Assembly (NCBI GenBank): GCA_014925825.1
Contig: JACGCK010000226.1
Location: 1-64,000, forward strand
Direction: 5' to 3'
Source: Pholiota molesta
Taxonomy: Eukaryota; Basidiomycota; Agaricomycetes; Agaricales; Strophariaceae
DNA length: 64,000 nucleotides
Position numbers and translations under genes: made by a program. Below are positions 23,910 through 35,699 of this stretch, piece by piece. Under the pieces are notes generated by a model, which was not told the DNA's origin, did not search any database, and saw only the letters and a list, made by a program, of their open reading frames with translations. The stretch's first letter is position 1. Each line of letters starts with the position of its first letter.

Positions 23910-26900
23910 ATGGCATCCCAGTCGACGTCGACTCATAAATTCAAATCCTTTTTTCGGCGTACGACCGTCCAACCACCGGAGTCTCCCAACAGCGTAGTGG
24001 CCACAACATCGCCTCGTAAACGGGACAAATTAATATCGATTTTCCGACCCAAGACTCGTCCGCAGAAGGCATTCGTGAAGAGCAAAATGTTTGAGAAAGA
24101 CATTGCTGTTCTCTCGATTACCTATATCATGGCCGAAAATCCCGAGCTCAAAAGGCTCATTCGTCTCATTGGTGAAATCGATGATAAGGATATGGAGGAT
24201 CAGGTAATGCCATCCTTACATTATGCATATCGATCTCTGACGAATTTATTATGCAGCTGACTGATGTCCTTGAGACCTGTGCCAAGTTCAGCGTCCAACT
24301 TGCATCTGCTACCGAGGCCCATCCTGCAGAAGCCACAGAGGTGATAACGGAATTCATTAAGTAAGAATATAGTATTTTCTTTCCATCTATGCTTGCTATT
24401 TTTAAGACACTTCCTTCCATCATCATTAGGACGGTTGCAAAGATCAAACTCGAAGGCGATGTGTTATCGTTGGATACATTGACGCGCATGGTAGATGATG
24501 AAATCGCCAAAATCAAGGTCTGTTTTCAGGCTTTCATTCATACCGCACTCAGTCTCACACCCGCTCAGTCCGCATACCCACAACTCGCGCTGAATCGCGA
24601 CTCTGGGACGTCCGGCCGGCTATCCAACGTGCTAACTGCAGCCATTGGTGGAAGCATTACTGTTCTCGGCATCGCAAAGGACGCCAGCGCTGTGATACCA
24701 GTGCCCGGGGTGCAAGCAGCAATCGGAGGGGTGGTCAATCTGTTGAACGTCGTCGCAGTATGTCCTTGAAATATCGTCCACTTTCTATAATTCATGGAAC
24801 GATTCCTAGCAAACGCGCTCAAATTACGACGAGATGAGACAGATTGCGGCCACAGCTGGAGAGTTCGTCGTGTCCTGTGCTGTGATTTGTTCTGATTGCA
24901 CAACGGAACTCCCGAAGCTTGAACAGGCGCTGAATAAATTTACAAAGTGGGTATTATTAGTCGTATTTGCAGACTGCAATATATTGATTGATTTATTAAA
25001 TAGGAAACTGGGAGGCATAGCCAAGGATTGCGAAGAATTGGGTCGCCTCAATTCGTTTTGGCGCTATCTCCAAAACACGACGCAGAAGAATGACCTCCAA
25101 GGCATAAGAACAAAGCTGAATAATGCGATTGAATTATTCCAGGTTGGTTAACTGATTCAAAGTGGAAGCCTTGTACTAAATAGCAATTAGACGGAGAGTC
25201 ATATCCATATACAGCTGGACATCAAGGATCTCAGCAGGAAATTAGGTGTGTCTCAAATCCTTGACCGAACAGCAAAATTGAATCAAGAAATAAATCAGAC
25301 TACACGGCCCTGAACGACCTTCCAAAACATCCACACTATGATCTCGCTGAATGCCTTGGTGGGAGCCGCGACGATGTCCTAGGATATGTTTCCAGCTGGA
25401 TAGATCAATCCAATGAAGCGATCCTCTGGATCCATGGTGCGGCCGGGTTAGGGAAATCGACAGTAGGCCAGCAGCTAGTCCGCCTTCTCAAAGAGGACCA
25501 CCGCCTTGCTGGGAGTGTCTTCCTCACCAATCTAACTAAGGAACCTCCGGAAACAGTCGTTCAAATGATCGCCAGACAGCTCGGGGGATGCATCCGCGAG
25601 CCATCGCTGATATTGCGGAGGCGGCGAGGAAACTTGATGACCCTCATAGCCCTCTTCAGGATTATTTCAAGGCATATATTATCGACCCAATCCGGCGATT
25701 GGAGTATCCCCACCAGCTTGTCGTCGTCGTCGATGGTCTGGAGGAATGGACAAGTCATGAATCATTCCTTGCGGAACTCGCGCATATTCCATCACCATCA
25801 CCAGTGAAATTTATCCTGACAAGCCGCCCCAGCTATTCCATCGAACGGATCTTCAATAAAATTGCCGTTCGATCATACCCCCTTCCTCCAGTCTCTCAGG
25901 AGATTGTCGAGCATTACTTTCATCATCATTTCGAGACGATCAATTGGAGAGGGCGAAAACCTGATCAACTTACCATCAGTGAGTTGGCGGCTCGCGCACA
26001 GGGTCTGCTTATCTGGGCGGCTACTGTTTGCTCGTTGCTGTCACATGAATTTGACCAGCGATACCCACACCAGATTCTCGACCAAATTCTGTCGTCCAGA
26101 GAGAAGGTGGGCACTCGGAGTGAAGCACTCGAGCGCCTCTACCGTGATGCTATAGCGACTCTGTTTCCTACGCCGGACATGCACGAAAAGCTTCGAGACT
26201 TCCTCGGAGCGATGATGGTCCTTCAGGAAGCACTTCCTCTACGCGATTTTGCACGTCTCTTGCCATGGGAAACAGATGGCCGAGTATCCGACCGCCCGGC
26301 AGAGGAGATTCAACGGCGGCTGTCTGCTTTTCAAACGCGGGGTGAATTCAAGAGCGATATCATTCCACCGGCAATACAGCAATTTCATTTGTCCTTCCTT
26401 GAATTCATGCAGTCCACCTCGACGGAGTATAATGAGCAATGTATTGCTATTAGCGCCGAAAATGCTCATTCGATGGTCGCAAATAGGTGCCTTGAGATCG
26501 TTTTCTCCGAGTTTCTCCAATCGCACCGAGGGCAGGTCTGCGCCTATTCTGAACTTCGTGGTGTCGAATCATATGCCATCAAGTTTTGGCCTCTGCACCT
26601 TTCAAGTGGAAGCTCGCGTCTACCTCCGGCCACTCTAACCACCATGAAGGATCCAATGGACATGATATCTGACCAAGATATGCGGCGCTGGGCAACACTA
26701 TTTCTTCCTTGTATCGCAGCCAGGTTTCAAGACCCTCATACATACGAATCGCTGGATGACATCCCAAGATCTGTGCTCCCGCATAAATTAGCCCTGATGA
26801 TAGGGGATGAAGACGTCACTACTCTGTTATATCAACTCCACTGTCTTGAGATTGCTGTACGACTCCAGGCAATGGATGTTCAGAAATGGATAGCATTGGG

Positions 26901-28248
26901 AAATGCCTACAGCAGGTTATACGAACGTGGCAGGAATATCCAGAGCCTGGATGAGGAAATCATTGTATTCCGCCATGCCCTTCCTCTTTTGCCAGCCCTT
27001 CATTCAGATCGATCCTCGTCACTCGCCAAAATTGCATTTGCCCTTTTCACTCGTTTTCAACAGCAGGGGGCATCGAACGACCTTGACGAAGCAATTTCCT
27101 TCCATCAGGAGGCACTTCTTCTTCAGCCAGCGCCTCATCCAGATCGCTCAACATCTCTCGACAATCTTGCCATTGCCCTTTGCACTCGTTTTGAACAGCA
27201 GGGTGCATCAAGCGACCTTGACGAAGGGATTTCATTGTATCAAGAAGCACTTCTTCTCCGGCCAGCACCTCATCCAGCTCACTCAAGGACACTCAACAAT
27301 CTTGGCAATGCCCTCCAAACTCGTTTTGAACAGCAGGGTGCCTTAAGCGACCTTGACGAAGGGATTTCATTACATCGAGAGGCGCTTCTTCTTTGGCCAG
27401 CACCTCATCCAGATCGCTCGATACCACTCAACAATCTTGCCATTGCCCTTTGCATTCGTTTTAAACAGCGGGGGGCATCAAGCGACCTTGATGAAGCAAT
27501 TTCATTGGGTCGAGAGGCGCTTCTTCTTCGCCCAGCACCTCATCCAGATCGCTTTGGGTCACTCGGCAATCTTGGCGGTGCCCTTCTCATTCGCTTTAAC
27601 CAGCAGAGTGCATTAAGTGACCTTGACGAAGGGATTTCATTCTTTCGAGAGGCTCTTCTTCTTTTGCCAGCCCCTCATCCAGGTCGCTCAAACTCGCTCA
27701 ACAATCTTGGCAATGCCCTTCGAACTCGTTTTGAACAGCACGGTACATTGAGCGACCTCGACGAAGCAATTTCATTGCATCGAGAGGCGCTTCTTCTTCG
27801 GCCAGCACCTCATCCAGAGCGCTCATTATCACTCAACAATCTTGGCAATGCCCTGAAAACCCGTTTTGAACAGCAGAGTACATTAAACGACCTCGACGAA
27901 GGGATTTCACTGTATCGAGAGGCGCTTTTCCTTCGGCCAGCACCTCATCCAGATCGCTCAGAATCACTCAACAATCTTGGCGTTGCCCTTCTCACACGTT
28001 TTGAACAGCTGGATGCATCAAGCGACCTTGATGAAGTGATATCATTGTATCGAGAGGCTCTTCTTCTTTTGCCAGCCCCTCATCCATATTACTCAATAAT
28101 TCTCACTAATCTTGCTATTGCCCTTCAAACTCGATTCGAAAAGCAAGGTACTATGAATGACTGCGACGAAGCGGACTCATTGCGTCGAGAGGCTGAGGGT
28201 CTTGATCTTATGTCATCCCCTCATCCAGATCACTCCACATCCCCGTAG
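23910..28248 (+). pseudogene. NLR2, paralogue of NLR1 with a one-base frameshift in NACHT
   Basis: It has the same eight-exon structure as NLR1, with identical intron positions and phases: 23910-24203, 24257-24360, 24430-24517, 24569-24757, 24810-24946, 25004-25142, 25191-25245, 25299-28248. The N-terminus has one basic-aromatic/QPPES motif and a second degenerate one. The MLKL/HeLo-like region has a clear VIPVPG motif, and Walker A is GAAGLGKST. At the five-G run 25583-25587 the frame slips by one base relative to NLR1. The upstream frame stops at 25807, while the rest of NACHT (Walker B LVVVVDG) and about nine 45-aa repeats are open from 25588 on. It is either a pseudogene giving a roughly 505-aa truncated protein or a sequencing error in the homopolymer. 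The long undamaged 3' frame favours an error or very recent mutation. Confidence 0.85.
26960..28190 (+). repeat. 135-bp coding tandem repeats of NLR2
   Basis: About nine units of 45 codons encode SLNNLGNAL...SDLDE...REALLLRPAPHPDRS helix pairs. The framework is nearly constant. Changes cluster at the residue before SLNN, the residue after GNAL, and the residues after DEAISL and LLL. Confidence 0.9.
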
Positions 28249-28629
28249 ATCCAAAAACCGCAAGAATGTAAGCTAAATGTTCGAGAATAGTGAAGTATAC
28301 AATCATTGGACTAGCTTGTTGTCCTGCTCAAGATGTAAAGTTCCTTCATGTTCCGAGTACTTAACCATGGTCGCAGACAATGTTCATAGATGCAGTTCTA
28401 TAGTTTCAGTCCTCGCGCAAGTCGGTTGTATATATTGTCATTCCCAAGTCATTGCTATTTCGAGTTCAATGAGTGTCCAATATCTGACTGTTAATAATAA
28501 TCTTGGTTTCTCGCCTTCCCGTTGGCCCGCGGCCATTATGGCAAAAATAATATGATAGAATGAAATCGAACGACAGAATGAGCATATAAAGAAGCTGAAT
28601 GAATGAATATAAGGTGTCCGATACTTCAA

Positions 28630-29407
28630 TCAAATGTTCTTGTCTTCCTTCCACTTCTCGGGCCATAAGAAACATGAATATAGGTATGAGCAAGTAATGG
28701 TTTCGGTGAGCCAATCTAGAACCCGAGGCAGATGGTAAATAGTTGAGTCTAGCAGCGTAAGCCTCTCAAGACAGTGGAAACGGGATTTGATACCGATGAC
28801 AACGCCTGGTATCATGATCAGTATGCATATTATGGAGATCCTCATCGACGATGGTCGAAGACATACCGTGTTTGTTGGCCGCTTACAGATACAGGTAAAG
28901 GCTACGTTGGTGGTTCTGGCCCTCCTTTTCAATTCGGCTTTCACGACATTCCTGGACTTCAAGTAGAGAGCGATAGTTAGAGCAATTGCGGCGAAACAAA
29001 TACCTGTAGCTTTCGCAGCACTTTGGCGACAGTGTTTTTACCGGGACCATTCGGCTTACCGGTCTCAAGCTGGCTCGCTGAAATTTCGAAGGCAGCTGTA
29101 TTGGCTAACGGAGCATCTGTTTTTGCTTTACCGTTCGTGTCCAATGAAGTCGTTGTCTGAGTGGATCTTTAAGCGACTCATCAAGAGTTTGCATCCCTAC
29201 CCAAGTCCAGGTCATCGGTTGAAGGCGCCGCCGCTTTATTTTCCTGAGTTTTCCGTTTGAAATCGGCTACTTACAAAGAATTCTGAATAAACGCGTTAGT
29301 GTCAGGGAAGAGAAGAACATAGTTTATCTACTTACACCTCCGGGGACATGCATCCCGCCAAAGCCTCCAAAGGGACTATAGCTCGAGATAAGATACGAAT
29401 TTGTCAT
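28630..29407 (-). CDS. small unrecognised gene convergent to NLR2
   Basis: ATG at 29407 opens a Gly-rich first exon (MTNSYLISSYSPFGGFGG, then MHVPG), followed by the donor GTAAGT. Later exons encode a charged stretch (DFKRKTQENKAAAPSTDDLDL), then APLANTAAFEIS...GKNTVAKVLRKLQ. The last exon carries NVVKAELKRRARTT, a hydrophobic segment (ISIICILIMIPGVVIGI) and a tail ending WKEDKNI. Splice sites are plausible but exon 2 borders are uncertain. A degenerate homologue lies at the same place downstream of NLR1. I recognise no family. A basic region plus one hydrophobic segment would fit a small membrane-associated protein. Confidence 0.5.
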
Positions 29408-30167
29408 GATTTAATACTCTGGATAGAGGTGTCGAGCGACGTCGCAAGTCCTAACAGCGCTGCGAGGAATTTGGTGCACAGAGCTGCTCCTTCCGAGTCC
29501 GATGTTATTCCAGTTCGTTAGAGCCTGTAGTCATCTCGATGGCATAGTCCTGCGGGTGGAAATGGTGAGTTCAGTGTTCACAGCCAAAGGGTAAGTCAAG
29601 GCCAGTACAGATGGAGACTGTCTCGATCTCCGCTGCCGAGGTACAGAGCAAGAGACAGATACGATGCGACGTGCGCCTAGATATCGTGGGATTTATTCCA
29701 AATTTATTCCGTCCCCGCCTGCGAGACTGCTCCACGACAGCTTCAAAGCTCCACGGCTTTTTGGGGTACGGCTCACTATAAACGAGACTGATCATTAAAT
29801 CCAACATTCGAAGATACATTAGCCAGATGTAGATATTATTACCAAGTAATATCAATAATTTATACTGGGAAAGAATTTACATATCTAGCAGACTTGTTTA
29901 GCTGAATATCAAAGAGTGCGTAGGGTATAGCACAAGTCGAAGGAGCTACGGAAATTATAGCGAGAAGATAATATATAAGCATGTCAAGAAATGAAATAAT
30001 CAAAGGTTCAATAAACAAGGTTAAGTTACAGCCGAGGTCACAGAAGACAGTGGAATAGTTGGATACAGTCTAAGCAGGGAATTGAAATTTTTACAAAAGG
30101 GCGCAAGGGAAATGAAGTATGAAAATATTTTTACAGAATTGTTATCTGGGACGGCGTCATCAGACAC
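29408..30167. other. intergenic DNA, right end of the duplicated NLR segment
   Basis: Similarity to the NLR1 flank continues to about 29745 (GAGTTCAGTG...; CTGCTCCACGACAG), matching about 17270-17420, and is then lost. No gene supported. Confidence 0.6.
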
Positions 30168-33100
30168 TTACCCGATCAAACGACGACCTCGAGCATCTAG
30201 GCCAAAGAGGTTTGCTGGCATTACGAAGTCAGCGAGATGGAAATATATACGAAGGAAGGTACTCACCGAGTTCTTTGACAGTAAGTTCTACAGATAAATA
30301 GCAGCCATCGTTAATACCAGACTTTACATATCATCTAGTGGCACTCACTTCCGATCTTTTGTCCACTGCCTTCACCCAAACTGCCATCCGCGAGTGCTTG
30401 CTAGAATAACAGTGAGATAAATATTGTGACAGTAAAGTGTCCTGCATACCTTTCGTGCCTGCAAAGCCAGAATTCGATCTTCTACGGTGTCTGCAATGAC
30501 AACACGCTGCACTGTAACATTTCGGGTCTGGCCCAGCCTATGAACGCGATCATAGGCTTGAGACTCTACAGCTTGCGACCAGCCAAGATCCAGAGAGATA
30601 ACATTGTTTGCGCGAGTAAGGTTGAGCCCAACGCCTGTGTAGATAGGATTTCATAAGTTAGAGACCAAACAGTCACCGCGAGGATGTTACAAACCTCCAC
30701 ATTTGAGTGACATCAACATGACGCGTGCCTTTTCCTTGGACATGAAAACTTGAACCGCTTGCTCACGTTTAGCACGGTTCATATCACCCTGGTACCTGGA
30801 GGAATACGGAACACGTTAGAGTGAACGACGATGTGGAAGACGATCGGAATGACCTACTTTACATGAGGAATGCCATTCTCAGTCAAATAATCTGACACCA
30901 GGGAGAGGCAGCCTGTCCATTGAGAAACGACAAGTGTCTACGAACGATAAAAATAAGACCATCGGTTGGCATATAGAAAGATTAAGGTCAACACACCTTT
31001 TCCTCCGGGCTGGTCTTTGCCAGCTTTTGAAGAAGATTCATCATGAACTAGAAGCGGAATTGAAAATGTGATACCAAAACGAAATAAGTCTTACATACCT
31101 TCATCTTCGTAGATGGCAAAAAGCGAGACATGAGGGGGATGCCATCCTTCAATATTTCTGGCGCCTTCCTGCGTGTGCCAAATATAACCTCCTTCTCCTC
31201 CGGAGTATCGGGCTCATCGTCGGAATCAAGGATGATGTGGGCGTTTTTCTTTCCGGAGCGTGCTTTTATCACCCGACGAGCGTCTTTCTCTTCTTCGTCC
31301 TCGTCATCTTGAACAATGAAATCACTCATATCATCATCTGAGTCATTGTCATCGCTTTCGTACTCCGAGTCAGAGACCACTCGTCGAGAAATGCGACTGC
31401 CTTTCTTGGTTTTGGCAACTACCTTACTCTTTCCCTTCGAATCGTTGAAATATTCCTCAACTTCCATCACGGAATCGTCATCGCTATCACCATGGTCACT
31501 GAGGTCTTTATCAGACGGTTCAAATGCCACACGGGAAAAGCATTTCTCCTCGGTAATCGCCGAACGACAAACAGGGCCTACAGAATGCATGGTGAGCCAT
31601 TGCCATCCAGACATCTTCATGATTGAAAGACTTACATGGACGCTCTTTGGAGTTGGCTCGAGCTGGCTGCTCAGGGACATCCATCGGGGGAGCTTGGTTC
31701 AAAGCATCGACTACATGAACATGATGAATGAACTGCCAGCAATGAAAATATTCACTTCGACGTACCAATACAATCACGACAGAAGATGTGACCACAGGCT
31801 GTGATGACCGCATCGGTCATGGCGTCGTAACAAATAGGACATTCTTCTCCTTCGACAGCAGCATTTGCGGACTAGAACCTCTGGTTCAAATTGATCTGAC
31901 CCCTCACAGCAGTTTCGAGTACGCACCTGCTTCTCCGCTTGCATACGATTCAACGCGTCCTGTTTGAACTTCTCCTTCATCTTCTCTACGAATTCGGACG
32001 AGACAAGGCGGCGAGCGCGTGTAAGTTCAGTTGCGAATTGAGGCTTCACTTTGGCTTCATCAGGATGAACGAATGCGACGCCATCCTCCTGGATCAAGCA
32101 CGGATGCGAGCAGATTTGGCGAAGTCGAAGTAACAGCACTAGAACTTGATGATAATTTCTATATAACAAGACATTAGTATCACCTCGAGCGACGAGTATA
32201 ACAGACTCGTACTTGAGAACAGTCCCCTCTCGCAGATAGCGATTGAACTTGGCTTGGCTGCGAAGTTCGACCTATACGCACAACATGGTCAAACTCTAGA
32301 TTTCCAACAGATAACCCGATGGCCGAAAAACCCACGCACCATATGGTATACATCGCGCTCCTCCTGTGAGAACTCCAACTTGCAAAGTTCAACCTTCTTC
32401 TCTGGTAGGTCGATGAGATTCTTTCCGTCGAGCTTCGAATCCTTCTTGCGCCGGAGAAGGAACGTCGTCATAATCTTCTGCAGACGGGCGACAGCAACGG
32501 CAGCTGAGGAAAAACACAGTTAAAGCAGTGTCATAACGGGAAGATTAAATCTGAATACTGACGTTGTTTCTTTTCCAACTTCCCAATATGTGTATGGAAC
32601 TCGAGCCAATCGTACCAAGGCCTGATCCTCAAAAACCTGATGTATCCATAGACATCAGAGAGGCCGTTAACAATGGGCGTCCTGTTTGAAGGGAACGTGA
32701 TCAGAAGTATAATCACCACCAGACAGAATTTTACAGACCCAGTTAGGACCCAACGGTATCTTGTACGAAGATCTGTTATTGCTCGCGACATCCCTAACGC
32801 ACATGGATCAGTCTATAACCCTAAAATTATCTAGACTCAATGAGAACATACTAGTGCGCTTGTTTCGGATTTGCTGCCCTTCATCGGCGACAATGCGATA
32901 GAACTACACAATAATTATCAGTACTGAGGCACATATTCATCATTTCGCTGGTGTATATACGTACCTCGACTTGGAACAGAAGCCCAGCTAGACGATTCGG
33001 GTGTCAGACCCAACAGAAACAATTGCCATCGGAACATACCTTGCTGTTTTCGCTTGTTGGCGCGGTAGTGAACATCCTGCATGTCATCGTCGTCGGAATC

Positions 33101-34971
33101 CGAAACAATGAAGTCATCTTTTCGCTTTTGCTTTTTGGCTTTCGCCTTCTTCTTCATCTCGTTCTCGTAGTCCGGCCACTCCATCGCCATGGTCTATTGT
33201 GACAACGTGAGCACAGCCGCCCGCAAAAAGCAGATAACATCAGTCTTACGTTGAAAGTAGTCAGAACGATATCATGTTCAAGGATTTTCGACTTCTTCTT
33301 TGTCCTCGACGGTCCTGTGAACGACAGAGTCAATCAGTAAAGAGAAGAACGAAGAGCGAAGCAATCTGTAACCTACCATGATAAATCAAACAACTAAATC
33401 CGCAGTTACTCTTATCTTCAATCTCCAACTTCCACTGATCGAGCAGGGCAAGAGGTGCAATAATCAAAGTCGTTTTGCGAACAGGGTCAATTGAGCGATT
33501 CTTGACCATGCAAGTAATCCTAATAACGTCGTCAGCCATAGAGCGTCGACAGCCAGTAAAATAAAATCTCACATTTGGACTGTCTGAACGTCGATAGAAG
33601 GATAAATTCAGTACAAGTTCGGATAATCATAAACGAAAAACCAACCTTTCCAAGACCCATCTCATCGGCCAAGCAACCACCAAGCAACCCGCTCTTCTCC
33701 TTCTCGAGCATCCAAGCGACACCCATGGCCTGATGTGCCATGAGCGCGATCTCCATGCCAGGTATTTTCTCCTGCAAATTGCGCAGCCCGAGATATTTAA
33801 GCGCCTTCTCGACGCTCTCATTACCGTCGAAGGTCTCGGCATTGCCAGCCTCTATCAAAAACTTCTCAATGCTATATAATTAAAATAGTCAGCAAAAAAA
33901 TAGCTTCGATATCAAACAAAACACCTACTCGTCCACGGCAGCTTGAGGCCCAACAAACAAATCGCGACCGCGACCGTGATAATCGCCGTTGTGGTCGTGT
34001 GCGTCATATCCATTGTTAAGCATAGGTGGAGGGGCGTGGACACCAAGACGCTCGACAAAAGGGGCAAGATGCACAGGGAGCTCGTATTCTTCCTCGGAAT
34101 CATCCTCGGAACCACCAGAATCCGTGTCGAAGGCTCCCGGGATTCTGGGCTTGAGGTCTTCCAAAGGTGGGGGCTTGATGTCGTTTAGGGATGGATACAC
34201 AGACTTGGAGCCAGATGCGACGGCACTGCTCAGGAAGCTGGTGATGCGGCTGATCAATGGGCTACCACCGGATGACGAAGTAGAGGAAGAGGCTACTGGC
34301 GTAGGTTGAGGAGCACTGTTGGGTTGTACGACTGGCTTACGCTCGGCGCCGTCCATGATAGGAAATGAACGAGGAAGATGGGCGGGCTGTCTGTTCACAT
34401 GATGCCGCGCCAAGCCCATGCCTATGGTGAGCGGCTTGCGCTCTTCGATGACCATGATGCGTGGCTTGCGCTCTACGATGTCCAACTCCATAGGAAATTC
34501 TCGAGGGGTCATGCGAGGCTTCCTGTCTTCCTGAGATCCTGTCCTGGAATTCTGAACGCCCTGGTTCACGTTCGAAGTTGGGCGAGCGGGGTTCTGCATG
34601 TTCAAATAAGACATCTCGAGCGTACGGAGACGCCTGATTTCGTCATTTACAGAATTGATTTGTTCAAAACTGACGGTGTCTATATCCGCATAGAGATTCT
34701 CGAGAATACGCTGTTGGTTTTTGATCGCAGCTTGCACTTCTTGTACAGATCCCATATCGCGGATGCCGGTACGACTGTCGAGATAGTCAGAGGCGTGGGA
34801 GGCCGGTTCGGTCTTGGGCTTCTTGGGCGAGGTTGGTACCGAGAGGTCGCTATCGTACCTCTCAGTTTTGACGCCGATGTCAGACTGGCGCTTACGCGGT
34901 ATCATAGGCTCCATGGGCTCCGGTTTGACGTGATACGGAGCTGAAGCTGGACCTTGGGAGGCTAGAGTCAT
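30168..34971 (-). CDS. ULS1: ULS1-type SNF2 translocase with RING finger
   Basis: Many minus-strand exons assemble into a SWI/SNF2 ATPase. The N-terminus is disordered and contains a coiled segment. The N-terminal ATPase lobe has GGCLADEMGLGK (about 33660), LIIAPLALLDQW, and the box II sequence DEGQ (about 32890), the variant typical of ULS1 rather than DEAH. An embedded C3HC4 RING follows, ECPICYDAM...CGHIFCRDC (about 31850-31760). The C-terminal lobe has SQWTGCLSLV, MSLKCGG and SQAYDRVHRLGQTR (about 30540). Acidic linkers carry hydrophobic-acidic SUMO-interaction motifs (IILDSDDE, FIVQDDEDE, FIVSDSDDDD). ULS1 proteins translocate on DNA and act on SUMO-modified chromatin proteins as proposed SUMO-targeted ubiquitin ligases. 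The start at 34971 is the first ATG of the exon, and upstream exons may belong to the gene. Confidence 0.9.
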
Positions 34972-35090
34972 GGTTGAGTGAGCAGCGAGGATTGGCAAAG
35001 ACTGCCTGCTCTTTGGCAGTGCTGTTGTTGGTCGCTACATGCGTGCACACCATTAGTTAAGCGCTTTGGGTGGCATAAGACAGTACGCAC

Positions 35091-35699
35091 AGCATGCGAT
35101 GAATGGTGGCTGGATTGAATACCAACACGCGTTTCGCGTTCGACATGGGTTCGAAGATGTTCCTAAAGAGGTTTCAATAAGAGGTTGAATGAATAGACGC
35201 GCAGCGTACCCTATATGCACCCAGTGATCCAAATCCATCGCGCTTGCCTCCATCGCGGACTTTTGTACTGACGCGTTGAGTTAGAGGAATGACCTCGTGG
35301 CAGTTGTCCTTGAGGCATAACACGCTGCCGACTAAGATTAAAAGCAGTTAATTAGCATAAACGCGCGCATATATTGACAGTGAGTACTCACATCCAGTGT
35401 TCGGCTGCAACGTGACGCGAAACTATTTTCACAACCTCTATCATTACGTGTGCCATTTCAATGATCTTCCAGAAACCCACCTTATCCTCGTTAGGGCACA
35501 TCATCAAGTGATACCTCAGGTTATCAATATAGAACTTGGGAACAAGGTAATCCTACAAGGCGAAAATGAAAACGTCAAACAGAGTTTCCTTGCGGAAAAC
35601 ACGCGCCCCTAAGGCTGGTATACGCACAGGTGTTCCAAGAGGCAGCCCAAGGTGGGCTCTCGCCGTAGCGTTGAGCTCTGGGACAGTGAGTCCGCTCAT
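35091..35699 (-). CDS. C2H2-like finger exons: separate small gene or 5' exons of the ULS1 gene
   Basis: ATG at 35699 starts MSGLTVPELNATARAHLG, with donor GTGCGT. The next exon encodes DYLVPKFYIDNLRYHLMMC...FWKIIEMAHVMIEVVKIV and ends at donor GTGAGT near 35393. A third exon has VLCLKDNCHEVIPLTQR, and a fourth has EHLRTHVERETRVG and ends SSHA at 35091. Joining exons 3 and 4 through the GTCAGT donor near 35280 would give C-x4-C-x10-H-x3-H, close to a C2H2 finger. The last exon splices in phase 0 to sequence just upstream of the ULS1 ATG, so both could form one transcript. If unspliced, the frame ends at a TGA overlapping that ATG. No family recognised. Confidence 0.5.

Noticed and set aside
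14859..28190. Regularly spaced direct repeats that might suggest a CRISPR-like or satellite array
   Set aside because: The units are 135 bp with no spacers, are in frame throughout and encode helical repeats.
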